A DNA stretch of 54,689 nucleotides from Defluviitaleaceae bacterium (GCA_009784685.1 WRBF01000008.1:1-54689), one strand, 5' to 3'; positions 25,699-34,873 are shown, numbered from the stretch's first letter. The notes: generated from the letters alone by a model not told the origin. A program made the numbers and translations.

Positions 25699-26613
25699 AT
25701 GGACAAAAAGCGTTATCGCCGCAAACATCGACCGGGTACTAGTCGGCGGGATATTCGTCGGGCAGAGAAAATGCTTATAAATATTCTTGCAGGAATTTTG
25801 GTTTTGTTAACTATAATTTTCGCTAGAAATATTCTTCTTCCTTTACCGGATGAAGGTATTATTCCTATTGAGAATGTTGCAGCGTTCGCAATCTCTCCGC
25901 AGACATTTGCGGATTTAAAGAGTTTGTCAAACAGAAATAATGTTAATTTTGTCGAAGTTTTAACAATTTTTTCGCTGTCCGAAAATTTTTTCCCACCAGG
26001 AAGTATTATGCCAACGAAAGAAGAGCTTGAGAATGAATTTTTTAGAAATTACAGGAACATCAAAAGAAGTCATTCTCAAGATCAAATTAACACTTACAAA
26101 AAAATCCTCGGAACTCTTTTGAATGAAATAGAGAGTTTCCCAATAGCGCAAGAATATATGACTAGCGGCGAAAACGGATATTACTTCAGCGACACTTTTG
26201 GGGCTGCACGCACATATGGCGGCGACCGTAAGCATGAAGGCACCGATATAATGGACAGAAAGAACGCCAGAGGCCGCATCCCCGTTGTGAGCATGACAAA
26301 CGGGGTAATAAGGAACATAGGCTGGGGTGAGCTCGGAGGTTATAATATTGGGATCAACTCAGCCAGTGGAAACTATTACTACTATGCACATTTTGATAGT
26401 TTTGCTCCCGGACTTCAACAGGGCGACACAGTAGAACCGGGTCAACTGCTAGGCTTTATGGGAGACAGCGGATATGGCTCTGAAGGAACTAGAGGGATGT
26501 TTGCCGTTCATTTGCATGTTGGAATTAAGGTCAATAGTGACATTACAGAAAATGGAATGTTTTGGATTAATCCTTATGTGTTTTTAAGAAATATTGAAGG
26601 ATACAGGGATTAA
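25699..26613 (+). CDS. M23-family peptidoglycan endopeptidase, membrane-anchored
   Basis: A 304-residue protein with a very basic N-terminus, a single membrane anchor (about residues 26-48), a helical stalk, and a C-terminal LytM/M23 zinc peptidase domain. Zinc ligands are visible in HEGTD (His about 179, Asp 183) and HLHVG (second His about 273), with the YAHFDSF segment between. It should cut peptide cross-links in the wall on the outer face of the membrane. The stalk-plus-M23 layout resembles SpoIIQ- or EnvC-like proteins, but sporulation involvement is not shown. A 120-base gap precedes the diguanylate cyclase gene, which has its own promoter. Confidence 0.9.
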   Translation: MDKKRYRRKHRPGTSRRDIRRAEKMLINILAGILVLLTIIFARNILLPLPDEGIIPIENVAAFAISPQTFADLKSLSNRNNVNFVEVLTIFSLSENFFPPGSIMPTKEELENEFFRNYRNIKRSHSQDQINTYKKILGTLLNEIESFPIAQEYMTSGENGYYFSDTFGAARTYGGDRKHEGTDIMDRKNARGRIPVVSMTNGVIRNIGWGELGGYNIGINSASGNYYYYAHFDSFAPGLQQGDTVEPGQLLGFMGDSGYGSEGTRGMFAVHLHVGIKVNSDITENGMFWINPYVFLRNIEGYRD

Positions 26614-26655
26614 CGGTTAAAGTCAGTGACAGGTATAATTCAATACAAAATGTAT

Positions 26656-26684
26656 TTGCAAAAATGCGAATATTCTGTTACAAT
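26656..26684 (+). promoter_or_regulatory. Promoter of the diguanylate cyclase gene
   Basis: TTGCAA and TACAAT are separated by 17 bases. The same two boxes with the same spacing recur at 28268-28296 before the SCIFF gene. Confidence 0.65.
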
Positions 26685-26725
26685 GTCGAAAAGGTGCGCT
26701 AAACGGCTAACTACAGGGATGTGGA

Positions 26726-28261
26726 ATGATGTTTCTTTTATTTATAACTATATACGTTTTTTATTGGCTTGCATATGTATTTTTTGTTAAAAAGTTTTTA
26801 GAGATGTTTTTCCCAAAAAAGCAAACACCTCCTTTGGTTTCTGCTATATCCTATGCAACTTTTTTTATTCTTAATGCCGGGCTTTTTTTAATGCGTCTGG
26901 ATAGTCTCTTTTTAATACTGGGAACTGTACTTATTTTTGCCTTAACCTTAATTTATAAAGCATCCTTATTCAAACGCATAATTTCTGCCATAAGTTTGGT
27001 TGCTATACTTATGGCTTTGTATGCAGCTTTTCCTGACTATAATCCATCTGAAATGACAATGGATATGGATACTGATACTCTCACAATTTCTTTGCTGGTT
27101 ATGGGTATATTATTCGTATTTGCGGGCTTTATACTTGGTCGTTTTAAAAATATAAACAAAAATACAGTAAAGTCACCCTTGCTTTGGATAACTTCATTTA
27201 TCCTGCCGGCCATTTCTTTTGCCTTGCTTATCTGGATTTCAAGATATCTTCCGCCTGTTTCAGTTTTTGTTTCTATATTTTTCATCTTTCTCTTTAATAC
27301 CCTAACATTCTTTATACACGATTCTTTATCAGCAGCATACGAAGACAAACTAAAATCCGCAACCCAAATGGCAGAACGTATGCAAATTATATTGGATTCA
27401 TCTCCTCTTGCTTGTGCACTTGTTGATGAAAAATTTAATATTATTGAAATAAACAAACGAACCTTAGAGCTTTTTGGCATCACTGAATCAGATGAATTTA
27501 TTTCAAATCATCTTAAATTCTCGTTCGATATACAGCATGGCGGGGTATCCGCCAGCGAGAAATTTAAAGAGGTCATTGCAACAGCGTTTAAAAACGGCTC
27601 TGCTGTTTGTGAATGGATACATTGCACCCCAGACGGTGCATCAATCCCATGCGAATTAACCTTAGAGCGCATATGTCTGTCTGAAAAAAACATTGTAATA
27701 CGATACATTCATGACCTTCGAAAAATTCGCACATTAGAAACTGCCAAAGCTGATATGGAAAAGCTTGCATTCTCTGATTGGTTGACAGGGCTTTATAACC
27801 GCAGATATTTTATGGACACAGCTGAAACCTCCTTGCAAAATTGCAAAAAACAAGATCAGGATTTTTCAATCATAATGCTTGATATAGATCATTTCAAATG
27901 CGTAAATGACAAATACGGGCACAATATAGGCGACGAGGTGCTTAAGATATTTGCAAAACGTATCAAACAAGTGTTGCGCCGTGATGCTGTTGCGGCTCGA
28001 TATGGCGGCGAAGAATTTATCATCATGCTGCCAAAGGCAAACAAAGAAAATGCAATGAATACGGCATTGCGTATACATGAAAATATAATAAAACTGCCAT
28101 TTGTAACAAATGAACTAGTAATACCTGTTACAGCATCTGTTGGCGTAGCAGCTAAAACCGAAGGTGTTTTAACTTTACAAGAAATTATCAATACTGCGGA
28201 TGCCGCAGTATATACAGCAAAAAATGACGGCAGAAACAGAGTTGTATGCGCAACCCTATAA
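26726..28261 (+). CDS. Membrane diguanylate cyclase (PAS-GGDEF)
   Basis: A 511-residue protein with an N-terminal block of about six membrane helices (residues 1-200), a short coiled segment, a PAS domain (about 225-335, LDSSPLACALVDEKFNIIEINK) and a C-terminal GGDEF domain with LTGLYNRRYF, DIDHFKCVND and active-site RYGGEEF near residue 427. It should make cyclic di-GMP from two GTP. The RxxD product-inhibition site is not conserved at the normal spacing: RRDA stands where R-x-x-D would be, with Asp one position early. So feedback inhibition may be weak. No EAL or HD-GYP partner is in the window. Confidence 0.92.
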   Translation: MMFLLFITIYVFYWLAYVFFVKKFLEMFFPKKQTPPLVSAISYATFFILNAGLFLMRLDSLFLILGTVLIFALTLIYKASLFKRIISAISLVAILMALYAAFPDYNPSEMTMDMDTDTLTISLLVMGILFVFAGFILGRFKNINKNTVKSPLLWITSFILPAISFALLIWISRYLPPVSVFVSIFFIFLFNTLTFFIHDSLSAAYEDKLKSATQMAERMQIILDSSPLACALVDEKFNIIEINKRTLELFGITESDEFISNHLKFSFDIQHGGVSASEKFKEVIATAFKNGSAVCEWIHCTPDGASIPCELTLERICLSEKNIVIRYIHDLRKIRTLETAKADMEKLAFSDWLTGLYNRRYFMDTAETSLQNCKKQDQDFSIIMLDIDHFKCVNDKYGHNIGDEVLKIFAKRIKQVLRRDAVAARYGGEEFIIMLPKANKENAMNTALRIHENIIKLPFVTNELVIPVTASVGVAAKTEGVLTLQEIINTADAAVYTAKNDGRNRVVCATL

Positions 28262-28267
28262 ACACAT

Positions 28268-28296
28268 TTGCAAAATCTATATAGCTATGCTACAAT
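28268..28296 (+). promoter_or_regulatory. Promoter of the SCIFF operon
   Basis: TTGCAA and TACAAT are separated by 17 bases, about 35 bases before the SCIFF start codon. The -35 box begins seven bases after the stop of the diguanylate cyclase gene. Confidence 0.68.
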
Positions 28297-28331
28297 GCAG
28301 AAGTTAAATCAATGAAAGGAATGAACATAAA

Positions 28332-28505
28332 ATGAAACATATAAAAACGTTAAACTCAAAACTTTTAAACAACACAATTGTAACAGGCGGCTGCGGCGAA
28401 TGTCAAACTTCTTGCCAGTCTGCTTGCAAAACTTCTTGCACGGTTGCTAATCAAAGCTGTGAAAACAGAGTTACAGCAAGCGATTTGCAACGCAATAGAA
28501 AATAA
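28332..28505 (+). CDS. SCIFF ranthipeptide precursor
   Basis: A 57-residue precursor peptide. It begins MKHIKTLNSKLL and has six cysteines (residues 21, 24, 28, 32, 36 and 43) in the core GCGECQTSCQSACKTSCTV, the hallmark of the six-cysteines-in-forty-five-residues family found across clostridia. A radical SAM enzyme encoded one base downstream should add Cys-Thr sulfur-to-carbon thioether bridges; T34 and T37 lie beside the cysteines. In studied clostridia mature SCIFF peptides have been linked to population-density control of metabolism. AAAGGA precedes the ATG. The tail after C43 is a little longer than usual. Confidence 0.96.
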   Translation: MKHIKTLNSKLLNNTIVTGGCGECQTSCQSACKTSCTVANQSCENRVTASDLQRNRK

Positions 28506-28506
28506 T

Positions 28507-29853
28507 ATGATCCATAAGTATAGGCAAAATGAAATAAATATTGTTCTTGATGTGGAAAGCGGTGCAATCCATGTTGTTGACGATATCGTTTATGATATTT
28601 TAGATTATTATGAGAATATGCCTGAGGACGTACTGTGCGGTCATCTATCCGGCAAATACACTTTAAATGCTTTGAAAGAAGCACTTAATGAGGTTGAGGA
28701 ATTAAAACGGAATGGTCTTTTATTTTCTGAATTTGATTATTCATCTCAAATATCTAAAGGCGGGAACAAACCTGTCGTTAAAGCTCTTTGCCTAAACGTT
28801 GCCCACGATTGCAATTTGCGTTGTGGGTATTGTTTTGCCGGCGAAGGCGAATATGGCGGCAAGCGTGCTATGATGTCGCTTAAAACGGGTAAAAAAGCTG
28901 TTGATTTCATAATACATAATTCCGGAAACAGACATAATCTGGAGATAGATTTTTTTGGCGGCGAACCCCTTATGAACTTTGAGGTTGTTGAGGGAATTAT
29001 TTCGTATGCGAGGGATGAAGAAAGGAAACATAACAAAAATTTCCGATTCACAATAACGACAAACGGACTCCTTCTTAACGATACAAATCTTGCTTTTATT
29101 AACGAGAACATGCATAATCTTGTGCTTAGCTTAGACGGGCGCAAAGAAGTTAACGATGTAATGCGCAATACGATTTCCGGCGAAAGTTGTTATGAAATAA
29201 TCCTTCCAAAGCTTATAAAGGCGGCTGAAAGCCGTTATCAGGCGGATTATTATGTTAGAGGAACTTTCACGCATCATAACCTTGATTTTTCAAAGGATGT
29301 TCTCCATCTGGCAAATTTGGGATTTAAGCAAATATCCATTGAGCCTGTTGTTGCGGAGGACAATAAGGATTATTCTATCAAAGAAGACGATTTACCGGCA
29401 CTTTACGAACAATACGAGATTCTTGCAAAGGAGATGGCTCTCCGTTACGGCAAGGAAGATGATTTCAACTTTTTTCATTTTATGATTGATCTTGAAGGTG
29501 GACCTTGCCTCGCAAAACGCCTCACCGGATGTGGAGCAGGAACAGAGTACCTAGCTGTTACACCGGAAGGGGATTTATACGCATGCCATCAATTTATAGG
29601 CAATGAGAATTATAAACTTGGTAATGTTGACTTAGGAATAACAAGTGATAAAACGAGCGATTTTAAAGACCTTAACGTGTTTACAAAAGAAGTTTGTGCC
29701 GCCTGTTGGGCTAAATATTATTGCAGCGGCGGCTGTGCCGCTAACGCTCTTAACTTTAACGGCGATTTGAAAATCCCTTATGAAATTGGATGCGACCTTC
29801 AGCGAAAAAGAACGGAATGTGCCATTGCGTTAAAATGCGCAGTCGAATTTTAA
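28507..29853 (+). CDS. SCIFF radical SAM maturase
   Basis: A 448-residue enzyme that installs thioether cross-links in the SCIFF peptide. An N-terminal peptide-recognition region (about 1-90) is followed by the radical SAM barrel with C102, C106 and C109 in CNLRCGYC, and the GGEPL motif. A C-terminal SPASM region binds auxiliary iron-sulfur clusters (GCGAGTEYLAVTPEGDLYACH, then CAACWAKYYCSGGC, GCDLQ). I chose the ATG at 28507 (product MIHKYRQNEIN), one base after the SCIFF stop, since relatives begin here; the open frame reaching back into the peptide gene has no ribosome binding site. No clear Shine-Dalgarno is present, so translation is probably coupled. Confidence 0.95.
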   Translation: MIHKYRQNEINIVLDVESGAIHVVDDIVYDILDYYENMPEDVLCGHLSGKYTLNALKEALNEVEELKRNGLLFSEFDYSSQISKGGNKPVVKALCLNVAHDCNLRCGYCFAGEGEYGGKRAMMSLKTGKKAVDFIIHNSGNRHNLEIDFFGGEPLMNFEVVEGIISYARDEERKHNKNFRFTITTNGLLLNDTNLAFINENMHNLVLSLDGRKEVNDVMRNTISGESCYEIILPKLIKAAESRYQADYYVRGTFTHHNLDFSKDVLHLANLGFKQISIEPVVAEDNKDYSIKEDDLPALYEQYEILAKEMALRYGKEDDFNFFHFMIDLEGGPCLAKRLTGCGAGTEYLAVTPEGDLYACHQFIGNENYKLGNVDLGITSDKTSDFKDLNVFTKEVCAACWAKYYCSGGCAANALNFNGDLKIPYEIGCDLQRKRTECAIALKCAVEF

Positions 29854-30590
29854 TGATTATGAAAATCGTTAAGACGTCCCTAATATCGCTAGGCATATTT
29901 ACAATTATGCTAACAATAATTAATCTATTTTTCGCAAACTTTAACTTTGGCTTTATAATGGCAATCGGGATTTCATGCTTTTTTATTGCATGTGGTCTGC
30001 TCTTAGAAAAGCTTGTAAAGATAAAATGGTTAGCCTTCTGTGTTTTGGCAGGAAGTTTGTTCATCTTCGGAACTATGGTCTTTTTAGGTATCTACGGAAG
30101 CATCAGCACTGCAACATTTAATGAAGATGCAGTAATAGTGCTTGGCGCAGGTATAAAAGGCGAAACCATTCCCCGTATGCTTGCTCATAGGCTTGACCGG
30201 GCAGTTGAATACAGCGTGCAAAATCCATATGCAGTCATTGTTGTTTCAGGCGGGCTTGGTTCAGAGGCAGATATTACGGAAGCACTTGCAATGAAGAGAT
30301 ATTTAGTTGCAAACGGTGTACCTGAGGAAAGGATTATCAAAGAAGAAGAATCAACCTCTACATTTGAAAATCTTGCATTCTCAAAAGAAATTTTAGATAC
30401 TGTATTTGATGAACAGTACAAAATAGTGATAATCACAAATAATTTTCATATTTTCAGGTCTGTACAACTTGCAAGAAGTTTGGGTCTTGATGTTAATCAT
30501 TGCGGCGCAGTAGTTGACGTAATCAGCGTACCGATTAATTTTTCAAGAGAAGTTGCTGCAGTTTTCCAAATGTGGGTATTCGGAATATGA
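29853..30590 (+). CDS. YdcF/ElyC-like DUF218 membrane protein
   Basis: A 245-residue protein with three membrane helices at residues 5-85, then a Rossmann-like DUF218 domain: AVIVLGAGIKG, MLAHRLDRAVEY, VVSGGLGSEADITEA, EEESTSTFENL, and VIITNNFHIFRS. The family contains ElyC, linked to cell-envelope precursor metabolism in E. coli; the reaction is not known. Its ATG shares a base with the TAA stop of the SCIFF maturase, so translation is coupled. The association with SCIFF genes may be only operon tail. Confidence 0.85.
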   Translation: MIMKIVKTSLISLGIFTIMLTIINLFFANFNFGFIMAIGISCFFIACGLLLEKLVKIKWLAFCVLAGSLFIFGTMVFLGIYGSISTATFNEDAVIVLGAGIKGETIPRMLAHRLDRAVEYSVQNPYAVIVVSGGLGSEADITEALAMKRYLVANGVPEERIIKEEESTSTFENLAFSKEILDTVFDEQYKIVIITNNFHIFRSVQLARSLGLDVNHCGAVVDVISVPINFSREVAAVFQMWVFGI

Positions 30591-30624
30591 CTTTATGTGG
30601 ATATGTATTACACTTAAACACAGC

Positions 30625-30653
30625 TTGACTATATCCAATCTTGTCTATATAAT
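30625..30653 (+). promoter_or_regulatory. Promoter of secDF
   Basis: TTGACT and a perfect TATAAT are separated by 17 bases. Transcription would start near 30660, giving a leader of about 110 bases. Confidence 0.8.
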
Positions 30654-30691
30654 ACCCATGATATGTAATAGATTTATCTACTATACATAAC

Positions 30692-30745
30692 ACCCTCAAA
30701 GAGAGGGTTGCTTTGGCAATTACAAAATGTTAATCGCCAAAGCAA
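30692..30745 (+). promoter_or_regulatory. Two hairpins in the secD leader
   Basis: ACCCTC/GAGGGT (30692-30708, 5-base loop) is followed immediately by TTGCTTTGGC/GCCAAAGCAA (30708-30745, 18-base loop). The second ends 25 bases before the secD start. No T run follows either stem. Confidence 0.55.
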
Positions 30746-30770
30746 TAGCATACTAAGGAGTTGGAGGAAG

Positions 30771-32033
30771 ATGAAAAAGAAAAATGCCACTAAGCTTATC
30801 CTTATAGCACTGGCAGCTGTAGTGCTTGGATACACGGCATATTTCGGGTTTGGCAGCGATAGAAGGTTTAGCGCATTTGATATCCGGCTTGGGCTAGATC
30901 TACAAGGGGGCGTTTCAATAGTTTACGAGGCGGATATTCCAAATCCGACTTCAGAACAAATGAGTGCCGCTAACAGCCTTATACGAGGCAGACTTGACAG
31001 GCTTGGATACACAGAGGCAGATGTTGCAACACAAGGATCAAACCGTATTGCAGTTGATATCCCAGGCGTTGATGATGCTGAAAGTGCTGTTGACCTTATA
31101 GGCAGAACGGCAATGCTTACATTTGTTGATATGGACGGCAACATCCTTCTAAGCGGTCAGCATGTAGCAAACGCTCAAAGATCGGTTGAGACTAATCAAA
31201 TGGGCGTTCAGTCTATAGTAATAGCCCTCAGATTTACGCCTGAAGGTTCGGTTCTTTTTGAGCAGGCAACAGCCGCTAACATCGGCAGGCAGATGCTTAT
31301 TATGCTGGATGATGACATACTGATGTCACCAACTGTTAATGAAAGAATAAGCAGTATGGATGCTAGCATAACCGGTGTTTTCACTGCTCAGGAAGCTGAT
31401 GAATATGCGGCTCTTATACGCTCAGGAAGCCTTCCGTTTAACCTTACTACTATTTCGATGAAAAATGTAGGCGCAAGACTTGGTATGGAATCTTTAAATA
31501 CAAGTATTTTAGCCGGTATTATAGGCTTTACCCTTGTAGTAATTTTCATGATTGTAATTTATCGCCTCGCCGGAGTTGTTGCTTCGATAGCCCTGTTTTT
31601 ATTCCTTTGCATTCAAATAATAGTTTTAAGCGCATTTAACGTAACTCTTACCCTTCCGGGTATAGCAGGTATAATACTTTCAGTCGGCATGGCTACGGAT
31701 GCTAACATAATTATATTTGAGCGCATTAAAGAGGAGATTAAGTCCGGACGTTCGGTGTCGGCTTCTTTTAAGGCAGGCTTTACAAGAGCCTTCCCTGCAA
31801 TAGTTGACTGTAACATAACCGCTCTTATCGCTAGTTTGATACTCTTTGCATTCGGAACAGGTCCTGTGCGCGGATTTGCAACTACCCTTTCTATAGGCGT
31901 TGTTATATCTATGTTTACAGCTTTGGTAATTTCAAAGATGCTGCTTGATGGTCTGATAAATTGCGGGATTCAAAACCCTGCACTTTACTCAGTTAAGATG
32001 GACACTGTAGAAGCTGCCGAAGCTAACGCCTAG
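30771..32033 (+). CDS. secD: Protein translocase subunit SecD
   Basis: A 420-residue membrane protein that, with SecF, uses the proton gradient to help complete export through SecYEG. Signatures are the N-terminal helix, DIRLGLDLQGGVSIVYE, the P1 head region, and the six-helix RND-type core with LPGIAGIILSVGMATDANIIIFERIKEE. Its ectodomain is short, as in many Gram-positive homologues. The ATG at 30771 follows GGAGGAAG; the longer open frame to 30708 only crosses the leader hairpins. secF begins 18 bases downstream. Confidence 0.97.
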   Translation: MKKKNATKLILIALAAVVLGYTAYFGFGSDRRFSAFDIRLGLDLQGGVSIVYEADIPNPTSEQMSAANSLIRGRLDRLGYTEADVATQGSNRIAVDIPGVDDAESAVDLIGRTAMLTFVDMDGNILLSGQHVANAQRSVETNQMGVQSIVIALRFTPEGSVLFEQATAANIGRQMLIMLDDDILMSPTVNERISSMDASITGVFTAQEADEYAALIRSGSLPFNLTTISMKNVGARLGMESLNTSILAGIIGFTLVVIFMIVIYRLAGVVASIALFLFLCIQIIVLSAFNVTLTLPGIAGIILSVGMATDANIIIFERIKEEIKSGRSVSASFKAGFTRAFPAIVDCNITALIASLILFAFGTGPVRGFATTLSIGVVISMFTALVISKMLLDGLINCGIQNPALYSVKMDTVEAAEANA

Positions 32034-32051
32034 AAAGGGGAGGAAAATATA

Positions 32052-32951
32052 ATGTTAAGAATAATTGAAAACAGAGCAAAATTTTTCATAATTTCCGCCG
32101 CTTTAATAGGCGCAGGAATAGTCGCTATGATAATGAACGCTTCCGCTGGTAACGGAGCTTTTAATCTTGATGTTGACTTTACAGGCGGTATATCAATTCA
32201 CTACGATGCCGCACGCACTGACTATAGCAATGACGATATTGTTGATATAATAAGATCAACAACTTCTCTTGATGCAGCTCAAGTCCAAAGAATTATTGGT
32301 ACAACCGAAGTGTCTATCAGAATGCGAGAGCTTGATGCAGTAGAAAGAAACGCCCTTCTTGATGCACTTGCTGATTTTTTCCCGAACGGGGAACTTCTTG
32401 ATATGGACGTAATAAGCCCAACAGTAAGCGGTGAGATGCAAAGAACTGCCATAACAGCGTTTTTACTTGCTTGTGCCCTTATGCTTGTGTACATTACGTT
32501 TAGATTTAAAGATATAAGAACCGGCGGGACAACTATTCTTGGGCTTGTACATGACGGTCTTATCGTTCTTGCTGCTTATGCGATACTTAGAATACCGCTT
32601 AACACAGCATTTATCGCTGCTATATTAACTGTTATAGGATATTCAATAAATGCGACGATTGTTATATTTGACCGTTTGCGTGAAAATAAAGCACTCATGA
32701 AAAAGAGCAGCAACGCAGAGCTCATGAACACAAGTGTTACTCAAACACTAAAGCGTTCGATTTACACATCGCTAAGCACTCTTTTTACAGTAGTTTGTCT
32801 TTATATATTGGGAGTCAGCTCCGTTAGGGACTTTACTCTTCCGATAATCGTCGGTATTATCTCAGGAACATATTCATCAACTTGCTTAGTCGGACCGATT
32901 TGGTACGAATTATCTAAAGATAAGAAGGATAAAAAAGCACCGCAAGCATAG
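32052..32951 (+). CDS. secF: Protein translocase subunit SecF
   Basis: A 299-residue six-helix partner of SecD. The DVDFTGGISIHYD segment after the first helix and the TVIGYSINATIVIFDRLREN motif in the core identify the family. The segment RSIYTSLSTLFTVVCLYILG forms a late helix pair. It is co-transcribed with secD and followed by a hairpin at 32972-32998. Confidence 0.97.
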   Translation: MLRIIENRAKFFIISAALIGAGIVAMIMNASAGNGAFNLDVDFTGGISIHYDAARTDYSNDDIVDIIRSTTSLDAAQVQRIIGTTEVSIRMRELDAVERNALLDALADFFPNGELLDMDVISPTVSGEMQRTAITAFLLACALMLVYITFRFKDIRTGGTTILGLVHDGLIVLAAYAILRIPLNTAFIAAILTVIGYSINATIVIFDRLRENKALMKKSSNAELMNTSVTQTLKRSIYTSLSTLFTVVCLYILGVSSVRDFTLPIIVGIISGTYSSTCLVGPIWYELSKDKKDKKAPQA

Positions 32952-32971
32952 ATGTATAATAAACTAATCAA

Positions 32972-32998
32972 AGCCGCAGAATATACAATTCTGCGGCT
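32972..32998 (+). terminator. Stem-loop after secF
   Basis: AGCCGCAGAAT and ATTCTGCGGCT form an 11-bp perfect stem with a 5-base loop. The following T tract is poor, so termination may be partial and the ECF gene downstream may receive read-through. Confidence 0.6.
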
Positions 32999-33023
32999 AT
33001 ATAAAATTTAGGGGTGTACAATT

Positions 33024-33563
33024 TTGGATAAAAAACTTGTATCTTTCAATTTAAGGAACATGATAATTACTGCGCTTCTTATCGCCTTAGGTGTTGTTCT
33101 CCCGATAATGTTCCACGGAGTCGCCAACGCAGGCAGGATATTTCTACCAATGCATATCCCGGTTCTTTTAGCAGGATTAGTTTGCGGTCTGCCGCTTGGT
33201 TTGATAAGCGGACTTTTAACCCCTCTTCTATCACATTTTCTAACAGGTATGCCGCCTTCGCCCATTTTGCCTTCTATGATGATTGAATTAGCAGTTTACG
33301 GAGCAGCAGCAGCGATCTTAATACGCTTTATTCGCACAAAAGACACATATGCAAACATACATATTTCATTGCTTGGCGCAATGATTGCCGGCAGAATTGC
33401 TTTCGGGCTTATGAATACTCTTATTTTTAATGTGGGTAATTATTCTATGCAAATTTGGATGACTTCTGCGTTTGTAACAGCTTTGCCGGGCATAGTAATT
33501 CAAATTGTGTTAATCCCTATTATCGTTATTGCACTTTGGAAAGCGAAATTGATCGAAATTTAA
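33024..33563 (+). CDS. ECF transporter S component
   Basis: A 179-residue protein with about five to six membrane helices, of the energy-coupling-factor S-component type. The family segment FLPMHIPVLLAGLVCGLPLG, the SGLLTPLLSHFLTGMPP loop and a late IVIQIVLIPIIV helix are visible. S components bind a vitamin or metal and dock on a shared ATPase module. No module or vitamin gene is adjacent, so the substrate is unknown. The start is TTG with AGGGGTG upstream. Confidence 0.82.
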   Translation: MDKKLVSFNLRNMIITALLIALGVVLPIMFHGVANAGRIFLPMHIPVLLAGLVCGLPLGLISGLLTPLLSHFLTGMPPSPILPSMMIELAVYGAAAAILIRFIRTKDTYANIHISLLGAMIAGRIAFGLMNTLIFNVGNYSMQIWMTSAFVTALPGIVIQIVLIPIIVIALWKAKLIEI

Positions 33564-33625
33564 AAACTGAACTAAAATCTGTGCGATTTTTTTAGAAATC
33601 AGTATTATTTTTTAGTAAATCCTAC

Positions 33626-33654
33626 TAGACAAAAGTCCGCTTATGGTATAGTAT
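33626..33654 (+). promoter_or_regulatory. Possible promoter of alr
   Basis: TAGACA and TAGTAT are separated by 17 bases, 50 bases before the alr start. The boxes overlap the left arm and loop of the hairpin at 33631-33673. Confidence 0.4.
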
Positions 33655-33673
33655 ATACGTGGTGGACTTTTTT
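33631..33673 (+). terminator. Stem-loop with T run between the ECF gene and alr
   Basis: AAAAGTCC pairs with GGACTTTT and a T run follows, as in an intrinsic terminator, although the loop is long (about 20-25 bases). Confidence 0.5.
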
Positions 33674-33703
33674 GATTAATCTACATTATAAGGGGTACTA
33701 ATT

Positions 33704-34873
33704 ATGGGGTTAACTGCTCCTAATAGGACATGGGCAGAAATAAATTTAGATAATATAGTGCATAACTATAAGGAATTTTGCCGTATCACAAATTTAGGAA
33801 ACAAAAGCACTAGAGTTATGTGCGTTATTAAAGCCAACGGCTATGGTCATGGCTCGGTTTTGCTCGCAAAAAGACTTGAAAAAGACGGCTGTAACGCTTT
33901 TGGAGTTGCAACGCTTGATGAAGGTCTTGAACTAAGACGTGCAGGCATTTCATCATTTATTTTACTGCTTAACCATATCGCAGAAGACAGAATAAATGAA
34001 GCACTTGAAAATAATCTTACCATGACTGTTTTTTCAAAGTCAATGGCTAAAGCTATATCTGACTTAACTAAAAAACCGACCCAAATACACATTAAAACAG
34101 ATACAGGCATGACTCGTGTTGGGCTTAACCCTAATGAGGCGCTTGAAGCTGTTCAATACATATATTCGCTTCCCAATATCGAAATTGAAGGTATTTTTAC
34201 GCACTTTTCATCAGCTGATGAAACTGACAGGGCGTATACAAACATGCAAATTGATCGCTTTAACAGGATTTTTTCTGAAATCAAAAATGCAGGCATTAAC
34301 ATTCCAATAAAACATGCCGCAAATTCTGCTGCTTCGATTATGTACCCGGAAGCTTATTTTGATATGGTCAGAGTTGGAATATCTCTTTACGGCTGTTATC
34401 CTTCAGAAGAGGTTGATAAATCACGCATTGACCTAAAGCCTTGTATGCAGCTTAAAACCCAAATTATTAGACTAAATGACGTAGAACCGGGGGTTGCTGT
34501 CAGCTACGGAAGGCTCTTTACCACGGAAAGAAAATCAAAACTTGCAACCATACCTGTCGGTTATGCGGATGGAATAAGCAGGGTCTTGGCAACAAAACTC
34601 GCAGTGCTCGTAAACGGACAAGTTGCTCCTGTTGTTGGTAAAATTTGCATGGATCAATGCGTTGTTGATGTAACCGATATCACCGGTGATATAAATGTAT
34701 CTGATGAAGTTGTAATATACGGCGAGCAAAACGGCAAATTTATCCCCGTAGAACAAGTCGCAGCACAAATGGGTACAATCAACTACGAAATCCTCTGCCT
34801 TACATCAAGGCGGGTTTTACGGTATTACACTGAAAACGGAAAAATTACTTCTATGGTTAATTTTCTTGAATAA
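33704..34873 (+). CDS. alr: Alanine racemase
   Basis: A 389-residue PLP enzyme that converts L- to D-alanine for peptidoglycan. PLP-binding K43 lies in VIKANGYGHG; RVGISLYGCYPS and PVGYADG carry the conserved tyrosines, and KICMDQCVVDVT is the late signature. Length is normal. AAGGGGT precedes the ATG. It lies directly upstream of the ornithine island, whose thiolase step also yields D-alanine, so Alr could additionally return that product to L-alanine. That link is inference. Confidence 0.96.
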   Translation: MGLTAPNRTWAEINLDNIVHNYKEFCRITNLGNKSTRVMCVIKANGYGHGSVLLAKRLEKDGCNAFGVATLDEGLELRRAGISSFILLLNHIAEDRINEALENNLTMTVFSKSMAKAISDLTKKPTQIHIKTDTGMTRVGLNPNEALEAVQYIYSLPNIEIEGIFTHFSSADETDRAYTNMQIDRFNRIFSEIKNAGINIPIKHAANSAASIMYPEAYFDMVRVGISLYGCYPSEEVDKSRIDLKPCMQLKTQIIRLNDVEPGVAVSYGRLFTTERKSKLATIPVGYADGISRVLATKLAVLVNGQVAPVVGKICMDQCVVDVTDITGDINVSDEVVIYGEQNGKFIPVEQVAAQMGTINYEILCLTSRRVLRYYTENGKITSMVNFLE

